Below, in pieces: positions 1 to 5,398 of a DNA stretch of 15,522 bases (the stretch's first letter is position 1; every line of letters starts with the position of its first letter). The translations under genes were made by a program, and so were the position numbers. This DNA comes from JBDTRY01 sp039931435 (GTDB lineage: Bacteria > Acidobacteriota > Thermoanaerobaculia > Gp7-AA8): positions 1 through 15,522 of the forward strand of contig JBDTRY010000071.1 in NCBI GenBank assembly GCA_039931435.1, given 5' to 3'. The notes beneath the pieces are model-generated. The model had not been told where the DNA came from and did not search any database. It saw only the letters and a list, made by a program, of their open reading frames with translations.

Positions 1-83
1 GGGTCCGAAACGGGCAGTTTTGAGAGTGAAATTGAGAATGCGGAGCCACCAGCGTAGCTCAGTTACTGGAAACACAACGTACT

Positions 84-159
84 TGGTAGCGCATACGGGA
101 TTTGAACCCGTGTTACCGCCGTGAGAGGGCGGCGTCCTGGACCCCTAGACGAATGCGCC
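84..159 (-). tRNA. tRNA-Glu (anticodon CUC)
   Basis: Read on the minus strand from 159, the sequence folds as a 76-nt cloverleaf with an encoded 3' CCA (84-86). The anticodon stem CCGCC/GGCGG closes the 7-nt loop CTCTCAC, giving anticodon CUC for glutamate. The T arm is ACGGG-TTCAAAT-CCCGT. The D-arm region (GTCTAGGGGTCCAGGAC) and the stem-loop CCGCCCTCTCACGGCGG closely resemble bacterial tRNA-Glu. The acceptor stem is GGCGCAT/ATGCGCT, so the first pair is a G1-U72 wobble instead of G-C; the other six pairs are Watson-Crick. The discriminator base is A73. Identity is secure from the anticodon and body sequence. Confidence 0.95.
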
Positions 160-176
160 GGATGTGAGTGGGCGGG

Positions 177-206
177 AACGTATCACGCTCGAAAACTGAC
201 GGTCAA
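177..206 (-). promoter_or_regulatory. Probable sigma70-type promoter of tRNA-Glu
   Basis: On the minus strand a -35 element TTGACC (201-206) is followed after 18 bases by TACGTT (177-182). A TG motif one base upstream of that hexamer gives an extended -10 shape. A start near position 170 would leave about 10 nt of leader before the mature tRNA 5' end at 159. The -35 match is good and the -10 match only partial. The call is inference from position and motif. Confidence 0.45.
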
Positions 207-323
207 CGACTCCCCTCCGCAAGCCTGAATGGAGACAGGAAGCCGGCAGCGAAAATTCCGCTTCGGCCACGTCCCGGCGACGCTTCGCCACGGTGGCGAA
301 TCCGTCCCTGAGGCGTCATATGA

Positions 324-1076
324 TTGTCCGCGATGGCTCTCCTCGAACACTTCGGCTACGTGGAAATGATGGCGCTCCGCTCGCAGATGCGTTCGTTGTT
401 CGACATTGACCGGCCGCAGACATTCGAGGGCGCGGCCCAGCGCGTGGCGCGGCTCTTCCGCGACGAACTGCTGGACGAGAACGGTGATCCTGCCTGCGCG
501 CTCGTGCGCGTATACAAGACCCATCCTTTTCAGCAACTGGATCTCGACCTGCAGGACTTTGCCCGCTCCATCGAGCCCGAGGCTGACTCGATTCCGGAAC
601 TGCGCTGCCTAACGCTCGTGGCTACGACCGGTCAGGAACCGGGATGGAACTCGCGCCTGGCCTCGAAGGGGCACCGCGCCATCCCCCTGAGTAGCGTCGA
701 AGCGGTGGAGCGGGCTCCGATGGTGGCCCGGCTCATCCAGCAGCTCGGAATTCCCATCGCCGACGTCGTTCGTCCTGAACGAGGCCTGCTCCTGGACACG
801 GATCAGACCGCACAGGGGGTCTTTTTCGTTCCTCAGGCGGCGGGTAGTCCCTACATCGTCGCTCAGGACGAGTTCGTGGTTCCCTACGGCATCACGTCCG
901 TGATCGGATTCGGCGGCCTCATTGCTTCGGGAGATCTCGTGGCAGCGATTCTCTTTTCGAAAGTACCGGTCAACGACGCCGTCGCCACGCAGTTCAAGGT
1001 CATCGGTCTGAACTTCAAGCTGGCCATGCTTTCTTTCGCCTTCAAGCCGCTCTTCGAGGATGCCCGGGCGTTTTGA
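324..1076 (+). CDS. Stand-alone GAF-like sensory module protein
   Basis: A 250-residue soluble protein with no signal peptide or membrane segment. Its core (about residues 35-245) resembles the N-terminal sensory module found ahead of kinase or PAS domains in some signalling proteins. Recognisable stretches are GWNSRLASKGHRAIPL (107-122), RAPMVARLIQQLG (130-142), VFFVPQAAGSPYIVAQDEFVVPYG (166-189) and SVIGFGGLIASGDLVAAILFSK (192-213). Here the module stands alone, with no kinase, HTH or output domain, so it probably acts through a partner protein; its ligand is unknown. Two starts are possible. TTG at 324 has a GAGG 10 nt upstream, and ATG at 333 gives a protein three residues shorter; an in-frame TGA at 321 excludes anything earlier. 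It converges with the phosphoesterase gene 26 bp downstream. The family resemblance is from memory of such proteins, so the function stays open. Confidence 0.75.
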   Translation: MSAMALLEHFGYVEMMALRSQMRSLFDIDRPQTFEGAAQRVARLFRDELLDENGDPACALVRVYKTHPFQQLDLDLQDFARSIEPEADSIPELRCLTLVATTGQEPGWNSRLASKGHRAIPLSSVEAVERAPMVARLIQQLGIPIADVVRPERGLLLDTDQTAQGVFFVPQAAGSPYIVAQDEFVVPYGITSVIGFGGLIASGDLVAAILFSKVPVNDAVATQFKVIGLNFKLAMLSFAFKPLFEDARAF

Positions 1077-1102
1077 ACGTCTGCCGTGGTGCTGGAATCA
1101 GT

Positions 1103-1996
1103 TCAGTGCCAGACGCCGCCGATGGGTCTCGTGTCCGGATCCGTGTCGTGAGTTCCGAGGGTGCCGAGGTGGAAGGCCTCTTCGATCGTGCGCAGGAGGT
1201 CGTAGTGCGTGTAGACGGTATCGGCCACTGTTCCGCGACGCACGCTGTCACCCCAGAAGACCGTGTAGATCCGGTTCTGATCGGAGTGCGCTTCCGATTC
1301 GTCGAAGGTGACGATGAAGAGCGTGTCCGTCGTGAAGCGGGGGTCACTGAGAAGCGGCCCGAAAGTACCCGCCAGAAAGCGGTCGGCCGAGGCAATACCG
1401 AGATCGTGTCCGTTGTGAAGGTTGTTGGGAATGTAGAGCGCGAAGTCGGGGAGTGTTCCGGCCTCGACATCGGTCAGAAGGTGGCTGGCGCCGACCACGT
1501 TCGCGCATCGGGCGGGATTGTTCTGGACGTTTCTGAAATTCAGGAACGGTTCGTGTCGCCGGACGTAGTGATCGATCCGCGGGGAGAGATTGCAACCGCC
1601 GGGATAGTCTTCGGCGTAGGACTTCCATGTGCGGCCGTGGGCCTCGAGCAGGTCGCCGAGGTGCGGGCGGTCGACGGTCACGGTCAGGTCGCCGTGAATT
1701 CCGTCGGTCGTCCCCGAGACGAGAGCCATGTAGTTCGGTTGCGAGGGGTGGGCAACGGCGTAGAAATTCGAGAATGACACTCCCTGGCCGGCCAGCTGTT
1801 TGAGGAAGGGCTGGTCGAGAGCCTTGCCGGCGTCTTCGTTCTCGAGAATGACGATGAAGATGCGCTTAAAGGACGGCCGTTCGAACGGAGGCGCCTCGGC
1901 TTTCCGTGGAATGACCGGGAGATGCGTGACACAGCCGGTGACGATGAGAAGAGCAACGAGCGCGGCGATGCGGAGACGAGGTGCGGACACGTGCAC
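1103..1996 (-). CDS. Lipoprotein phosphoesterase (acid phosphatase / phospholipase C-like family)
   Basis: A 297-residue protein of the phosphoesterase family PF04185 (alkaline phosphatase superfamily), which includes acid phosphatases and phospholipase C-type enzymes. The N-terminus is a lipoprotein signal with lipobox VTGC and lipidated Cys22, so the enzyme should be anchored in a membrane and face the periplasm or exterior. Superfamily motifs are visible: FIVILENEDAGKAL (47-60) with metal-binding and active-site Glu-Asn, HPSQPNYMALVSG (83-95) with the likely Ser85 nucleophile region, FIVTFDES (227-234) and YTHYDLLRTIEE (262-273). It starts at GTG 1996 with GGAG 7 nt upstream; GTG at 1990 is an alternative. 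At 297 residues it is near the short end for the family. It diverges from the tupA-like gene across about 100 bp that include the ModE-like site. The substrate (phosphomonoester or phospholipid) cannot be told from the sequence. Confidence 0.85.
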   Translation of the reverse strand: MHVSAPRLRIAALVALLIVTGCVTHLPVIPRKAEAPPFERPSFKRIFIVILENEDAGKALDQPFLKQLAGQGVSFSNFYAVAHPSQPNYMALVSGTTDGIHGDLTVTVDRPHLGDLLEAHGRTWKSYAEDYPGGCNLSPRIDHYVRRHEPFLNFRNVQNNPARCANVVGASHLLTDVEAGTLPDFALYIPNNLHNGHDLGIASADRFLAGTFGPLLSDPRFTTDTLFIVTFDESEAHSDQNRIYTVFWGDSVRRGTVADTVYTHYDLLRTIEEAFHLGTLGTHDTDPDTRPIGGVWH

Positions 1997-2057
1997 ACTC
2001 TGTCTCCGCGAAAATCGAATGTCAACGAGGCTCGGGGAAGCGGCAAGTGTTGGAGAG

Positions 2058-2081
2058 CGCTATATTCGAATGGATATAGCG
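2058..2081. promoter_or_regulatory. ModE-type molybdate/tungstate operator
   Basis: A perfect 8-bp inverted repeat, CGCTATAT (2058-2065) and ATATAGCG (2074-2081), with an 8-bp spacer. Its arm sequence and 24-bp geometry match the known ModE operator (arms like CGnTATAT, same spacing), which controls molybdate and tungstate uptake genes. It lies 14 bp upstream of the start codon of a tungstate-binding protein gene, which supports the call independently. A bound regulator would cover the region upstream of the -10-like element and should repress. No ModE-like gene is in this window. Confidence 0.85.
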
Positions 2082-2083
2082 GA

Positions 2084-2089
2084 TACAAT
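2084..2089 (+). promoter_or_regulatory. Candidate -10 element for leaderless tupA transcription
   Basis: TACAAT matches TATAAT at five of six positions and ends 6 bp before the ATG at 2096, so transcription would be expected to start at or next to the start codon. No purine-rich ribosome binding site lies between the ModE-like box and the ATG. No good -35 hexamer sits at the usual distance, because that region is occupied by the operator arms. This is inference from spacing. Confidence 0.4.
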
Positions 2090-2095
2090 CCGGGC

Positions 2096-2932
2096 ATGAT
2101 CACTGTCGGCCGCCGCCAGCTCCTCCCTCTGGCCATCCTGGTCTGCTTCGTCCTTCCCGGGATGCGCTGCCGGGCAGAGGAGGCGCAGCACAAGTCCTTC
2201 GTCATGGCCATCACCACCAGCATTCAGGATTCCGGACTGCTGGCATCGCTGGCGGAAGGGTTCGGACGGGATACGGGGCTGGTGGCCAACGCTACCTCGG
2301 TGGGATCGGGGCGGGCCCTGCAGATGGCAGCCGACGGTACGGTTCAACTGACGTTGACGCACGATCCAGCTGCCGAGCAGGCCTTCGTCAGGACGGGGAA
2401 AACGCGGAGTTACCGGCAGTTCATGAAGAGCGACTTCGTCATCGTCGGACCGCCGGATGATCCGGCGCACATTGGGAAGGCTCACTCCTCGGCGGAGGCA
2501 TTTCAAATGATCGCCGCCACGAAGAGCAGGTTCGTATCACGCGACGACCGGTCCGGAACGAATACGCGCGAGCTTCAGCTCTGGTCCGCGGCCGGAGTGG
2601 ACCCGTCAACGAATGCGCATTACCAGCGGTTGCGCCAGTCGATGTCGGGTGCGCTCCGTTCCGCAAGCGAGATGCGGGGCTATACCCTGACCGATCTGGC
2701 CACCTTCGCCGAGCTCGGTCCCTCGCTGGACCTGTCCATTCTCTTTCGAGGGGATCCCGCGCTGGATAACGTCTACTCAGTGATCCTCGTCGGGCGAGGG
2801 AACCTCACTGACGAGGACCGCAACGCCGCGCGCTTCGAACAGTGGCTGCTTTCTCCCCGGGGGAAACAGGTCGTCGAGAACTTCCGGATCAAGGGGCAGC
2901 AGCAGTTTTTCTGGGTAGCGAACCGGGAGTAA
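2096..2932 (+). CDS. tupA: Tungstate ABC transporter substrate-binding protein (TupA-like)
   Basis: A 278-residue secreted binding protein. The start at 2096 gives a signal peptide (basic MITVGRR, hydrophobic 9-23, likely cleavage after Ala27). The open frame continues upstream to 1922, but that part runs through the operator and has no secretory character. Family signatures of TupA and related oxyanion-binding proteins are clear: AITTSIQDSGLL (38-49), ATSVGSGRALQMAADGTVQLTLTHDP (66-91), and FVSRDDRSGTNTRELQLW (146-163), which corresponds to the anion-binding SRGDxSGTHxxE loop. TupA captures tungstate in the periplasm for a TupBC permease. No permease or ATPase gene follows, since the next gene is unrelated, so partners must lie elsewhere. 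The upstream ModE-like palindrome supports tungstate/molybdate specificity and repression when the anion is plentiful. There is no Shine-Dalgarno sequence, so translation may be leaderless. Confidence 0.9.
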   Translation: MITVGRRQLLPLAILVCFVLPGMRCRAEEAQHKSFVMAITTSIQDSGLLASLAEGFGRDTGLVANATSVGSGRALQMAADGTVQLTLTHDPAAEQAFVRTGKTRSYRQFMKSDFVIVGPPDDPAHIGKAHSSAEAFQMIAATKSRFVSRDDRSGTNTRELQLWSAAGVDPSTNAHYQRLRQSMSGALRSASEMRGYTLTDLATFAELGPSLDLSILFRGDPALDNVYSVILVGRGNLTDEDRNAARFEQWLLSPRGKQVVENFRIKGQQQFFWVANRE

Positions 2933-3029
2933 TCGACACAGCATTGCCACTGTCTCAGGCAATCGCGTGACAGCAACCTCAATGCGAAGTTGCTAGGCTC
3001 GTCCCCGTGAGTTCGGAGGGACTTCGCCC

Positions 3030-3851
3030 ATGAAGATTCTGCTGCTCTTTGCTGCTCTGGTGATCCTGACCTGCTCTCTGCTCGCGGCACAGACGGGGCC
3101 ACCTTCCCCGGAGCTGAGAGCTTTGATCACCGAGGGGCACTCGCTGCTTTCGGCCGGAAAGCTTCCGGAGGCCATCGCGAAGTTTCAGGCTGCTCTGGCC
3201 ATCGAACAGCGGCCCATGCCCATGTACGGTCTGGCCGCTGCGTACTCGCGCAGCGGGCGGCTGGATGCGTCGCTGGAATGGGCGCGCAAGGCCATCGAGG
3301 CCGGCTTTATGCCAGTGGGAAGGATTCTCACTGATCCCGACTTCGCGGCGGTCCGGGCCGATGGCCGCTTTCAAACCATTCGCGCGCTCGTCGAGGACCG
3401 CCAGCATCCGTGCCTCAAGCCCCCGGAACATCATCAGTTCGACTTCTGGCTGGGACAGTGGAGTGTCACGGCCAGAACCAATCCGAACAATCCGCCGGCG
3501 CGAAGCTCCATCACTCTCGCTCAGGAGGGCTGCGCCATCCGCGAGGAGTACTCGACGCCGGCAGGCTACGCGGGGACCAGTCTCAATTTCTACGACAGCG
3601 CAACCAGAAGTTGGTACCAGACCTGGGTGGACAACACGGGAGGGGTACTCTTTCTCAGAGGAGGGCTTCAGGAAGGGAAAATGGTGATGCAGTCGGACGC
3701 AGCGGTCAAACCTTTGAATCGCATCACCTGGTCTTCGCTGCCGGATCATCAGGTGCAACAGGTCTGGGAGACATCCGCGGACGGCGGGAAAACGTGGACG
3801 GTGATCTTCGACGGACTCTACAAACCGGTGACGGGGTCTCCGATGTCCTGA
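3030..3851 (+). CDS. Secreted TPR plus DUF1579-like protein
   Basis: A 273-residue protein with a signal peptide (MKILLLFAALVILTCSLLAA, cleavage near residue 20). Residues about 30-95 form TPR-like helical repeats (EGHSLLSAGKLPEAIAKFQAAL, then YGLAAAYSRSGRLDASLEWARKAIEAG). They are followed by the FMPVGRILTDPDFAAVRADGRF stretch that often closes such repeats in secreted proteins. From about 132 (HHQFDFWLGQWSV) to 267 the sequence looks like a lipocalin-like beta domain of the DUF1579 type, with aromatic-rich strands LNFYDSATRSWYQTWVDN and WETSADGGKTWTVIFDGLYKP. No catalytic motif is recognised and the role is unknown. GGAGG lies 10 nt before the ATG. It is 97 bp downstream of tupA and 84 bp upstream of the AraC-type gene on the same strand. 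Two short hairpins in the upstream gap (2943-2963 and 2972-2994) lack a U-tract. Confidence 0.8.
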   Translation: MKILLLFAALVILTCSLLAAQTGPPSPELRALITEGHSLLSAGKLPEAIAKFQAALAIEQRPMPMYGLAAAYSRSGRLDASLEWARKAIEAGFMPVGRILTDPDFAAVRADGRFQTIRALVEDRQHPCLKPPEHHQFDFWLGQWSVTARTNPNNPPARSSITLAQEGCAIREEYSTPAGYAGTSLNFYDSATRSWYQTWVDNTGGVLFLRGGLQEGKMVMQSDAAVKPLNRITWSSLPDHQVQQVWETSADGGKTWTVIFDGLYKPVTGSPMS

Positions 3852-3935
3852 CCGGCGAAGGGGGAGGTGGAGCTTCGAAGCGAGGGACCATCGCGTAGAA
3901 TGTGAGCGTTCCTGCTCCGGAGAAAAGTCCACTAC

Positions 3936-4784
3936 GTGTCCGAGTCCACCAGCGTTGCCCTGAACGTCACCAGTCGGGACAGGGTCCTCTTTCGCTCCTC
4001 GCTCGTCGCTGCGGGTACGTTCACCTGCACCCCCGCCGATGCGATCTTCCGGGACTCCGGACCGATCGGAGCGCACAGCATCGTTTTTCCGCGCACGACC
4101 GTATCCATCCGCCACGCAGGCGGCCCCCGATTCGTATCGACGCCGAATCAAGTGAACCTTTATTGTCGCGGCCAGGAGTACGAGCGGCAGGCCATCGACC
4201 CTGCAGGCGATCGTTGCGACTGGTTTGCCCTCGACGACTCCCTGGTCGAAGAGGCAGCGCAGTCCATGCAGCAGGCAGTGACTTGTGATCGCCCGTTCTC
4301 CGAACCCTTTCGTCCTGCTGATCCGGAGATCGTTCTGGCGCAGCGGCAGCTGGTAAAAAAACTGGGAACGGCCGACGCTCTGCACATCGAGGAAGAAGTG
4401 CTGCAGATCGTGGAGTCTGTCCTGCGAGAGGAGAGCAGTCCGGTGCGCTTCGAGAGTGGATCTTCGCGGCAGCGGGATCTCGTCGAGGGAACGAAGGAGC
4501 TTCTCGCTGTGAGGCTGGAGGAGCGGATCACAACGGGGGAGATTGCCCGGGAGATGGGGACGACGCCCTTTCATCTCTGCCGGATTTTTCGGCGCTGGAC
4601 GGGAATGTCGATCTACGCCTGGCGCCAGCAGCTACGGACGACGGTCGCTCTGGAGCGCCTCCGTTCGGGGGAGCGGTTGTCCAATCTCGCCAGCGAACTG
4701 GGCTTTGCAAGCCACAGCCACTTCACGCTGGCCTTCAGAAAGACGTTCGGGCTGACGCCGTCTGATTTCAGAAGCGACTCGTGA
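3936..4784 (+). CDS. AraC-family transcriptional regulator
   Basis: A 282-residue DNA-binding regulator with the AraC/XylS fold at its C-terminus. The first helix-turn-helix covers about 198-221 (TTGEIAREMGTTPFHLCRIFRRWTG) and the second about 246-270 (ERLSNLASELGFASHSHFTLAFRKTFG), followed by the family's closing LTPSDFR. Residues 1-180 resemble the AraC-type sensing half with a cupin-like N-terminus (FTCTPADAIFRDSGPIGAHSIVFPR), but no ligand can be named. The start is GTG at 3936 with GGAGA about 12 nt upstream. It is probably co-transcribed with, or a regulator of, the upstream TPR/DUF1579-like gene 84 bp away; this is inference from proximity. Confidence 0.9.
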   Translation: MSESTSVALNVTSRDRVLFRSSLVAAGTFTCTPADAIFRDSGPIGAHSIVFPRTTVSIRHAGGPRFVSTPNQVNLYCRGQEYERQAIDPAGDRCDWFALDDSLVEEAAQSMQQAVTCDRPFSEPFRPADPEIVLAQRQLVKKLGTADALHIEEEVLQIVESVLREESSPVRFESGSSRQRDLVEGTKELLAVRLEERITTGEIAREMGTTPFHLCRIFRRWTGMSIYAWRQQLRTTVALERLRSGERLSNLASELGFASHSHFTLAFRKTFGLTPSDFRSDS

Positions 4785-4831
4785 AACGCCCCTGGGCTCC
4801 TGGTGCAGTGATTGTAATCCTGCGCGGACCA

Positions 4832-4934
4832 ACAGCGGGGGCGCTGAACCAGAGCGGAGAAACACTATCCCTATGTGAGTTTCTTACAAGCGAGTGCACA
4901 GCGGGGCACTGAACCAGGGTGAAGAAACTCTATG
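4832..4934 (+). repeat. Imperfect tandem duplication downstream of the araC-type gene
   Basis: Two related segments, 4832-4875 and 4898-4934, share ACAGCGGGG, then CTGAACCAG, then GAGAAAC/AAGAAAC and CTATG, at an offset of about 66 bp. A 16-base motif GTGAGTTTCTTACAAG between them (4875-4890) recurs with one change at 5306-5321. No ORF or known element is recognised. Confidence 0.55.
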
Positions 4935-4954
4935 CGCGCCGTCATCTCGAGGGG

Positions 4955-5157
4955 GAGACTGTGTCAAAACCACGTGAATCTCAAAGAAGCACGAACTCGT
5001 AGGGCCGCACGGCGTGCGGCCGGCATTCTTCGAGAATGGTGCATATAGTCAACAATTCAACAGGTTGGAATGGCAAAGGGTACCGGCCGCACGCCGTGCG
5101 GCCCTACGAGTGACAGCCACGACGTTTGTGATTTCAAGATAGTTTTGACACAGTCTC
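4955..5157. repeat. MITE-like element with 16-bp perfect terminal inverted repeats
   Basis: GAGACTGTGTCAAAAC at 4955-4970 is exactly inverted as GTTTTGACACAGTCTC at 5142-5157, enclosing 171 bp with no coding potential. It carries the REP-like pair at 4996-5110 inside it and itself interrupts the left arm of an outer repeat. No target-site duplication is obvious: the flanks are GGGG and GCGG. This is a small non-autonomous mobile element or a composite palindrome; no transposase is present. Confidence 0.6.
4996..5110. repeat. REP-like inverted pair (28-bp perfect arms)
   Basis: The arms 4996-5023 and 5083-5110 are exact inverse complements over 28 bp (starting CTCGTAGGGCCGCACGGCGT) around a 59-bp spacer. 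Each arm also contains its own palindrome, GGCCGCACG-G-CGTGCGGCC. The same arm sequence builds the tandem array at 9832-10205, but the spacer there is different. It lies between convergent genes, the usual place for REP/REPIN sequences. Confidence 0.85.
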
Positions 5158-5269
5158 GCGGGAGCGAGGGACCCCAGTGGATGGGGGGCACGATCCCCAG
5201 GGAGCTGACCACCCGCCCCTCTGGGATTCCTCGCTCACGCTCGGAATGACGCGTTTGCGAAGCATCGCC

Positions 5270-5319
5270 TGTAAGAAGCCGCAGTCTTCCTCCCATGCCT
5301 TTGCGGTGAGCTTCTTACA
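5270..5319. repeat. Inverted repeat TGTAAGAAGC / GCTTCTTACA
   Basis: A perfect 10-bp inverted repeat (5270-5279 and 5310-5319) around a 30-bp spacer, with CGCA/TGCG continuing the pairing part-way inside. Its right arm belongs to GTGAGCTTCTTACAAG, which recurs at 4875-4890 upstream of the nested repeats. It is not followed by a U-tract, so it is not a simple terminator. Confidence 0.5.
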
Positions 5320-5339
5320 AGAATGTTGAACGTTGAATG

Positions 5340-5377
5340 AAAAAGGACCTCCCTGGCGAGGGGAGGCCCTTTTTTTG
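5340..5377 (-). terminator. Rho-independent terminator, probably bidirectional
   Basis: GGACCTCCC (5345-5353) pairs with GGGAGGCCC (5361-5369) with one A-C mismatch around a 7-nt loop. The stem is followed by seven T on the plus strand and preceded by a run of A that reads as T on the minus strand. It sits 22 bp beyond the stop of htrA (minus). It should end htrA transcription and could also stop read-through from the plus strand. Confidence 0.8.
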
Positions 5378-5398
5378 TTGGTGCGATGGTGAAGGTAT

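Larger units (their letters stand above)
4935..5253. repeat. Outer inverted repeat, split by a nested element
   Basis: The right arm (about 5222-5253, GGGATTCCTCGCTCACGCTC then GGAATGACGCG) is the inverse of a left arm that reads CGTCATCTCGAG at 4939-4950 and resumes as GCGGGAGCGAGGGACCCC at 5158-5175. The left arm becomes continuous only when the 16-bp-TIR element at 4955-5157 is removed. The arms belong to the widespread 'GTCATTCCGAGCG...GAATCCC' type of intergenic repeat. The alignment is by eye and imperfect. Confidence 0.55.

Noticed and set aside
51..69. tRNA 5'-half-like stretch AGCGTAGCTCAGTTACTGG on the plus strand
   Set aside because: It resembles the D-arm start of a tRNA, but no D-stem partner, anticodon arm or T arm follows on that strand; the downstream T-arm-like bases belong to the minus-strand tRNA-Glu. 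At most a tRNA fragment.
1922..2095. 58-codon N-terminal extension of the TupA-like protein
   Set aside because: It would pass through the ModE-like operator and overlap the divergent gene. Starting at 2096 gives a proper signal peptide.
2943..2994. Two short hairpins after tupA as a terminator
   Set aside because: The stems are only 6 bp with long loops and there is no U-tract.
2979..4574. 531-codon open frame on the minus strand
   Set aside because: It lies antisense to both the TPR/DUF1579 gene and the AraC gene, has low-complexity Arg/Pro/Ser-rich sequence, and shows no recognisable domain, while the plus-strand genes have clear motifs.
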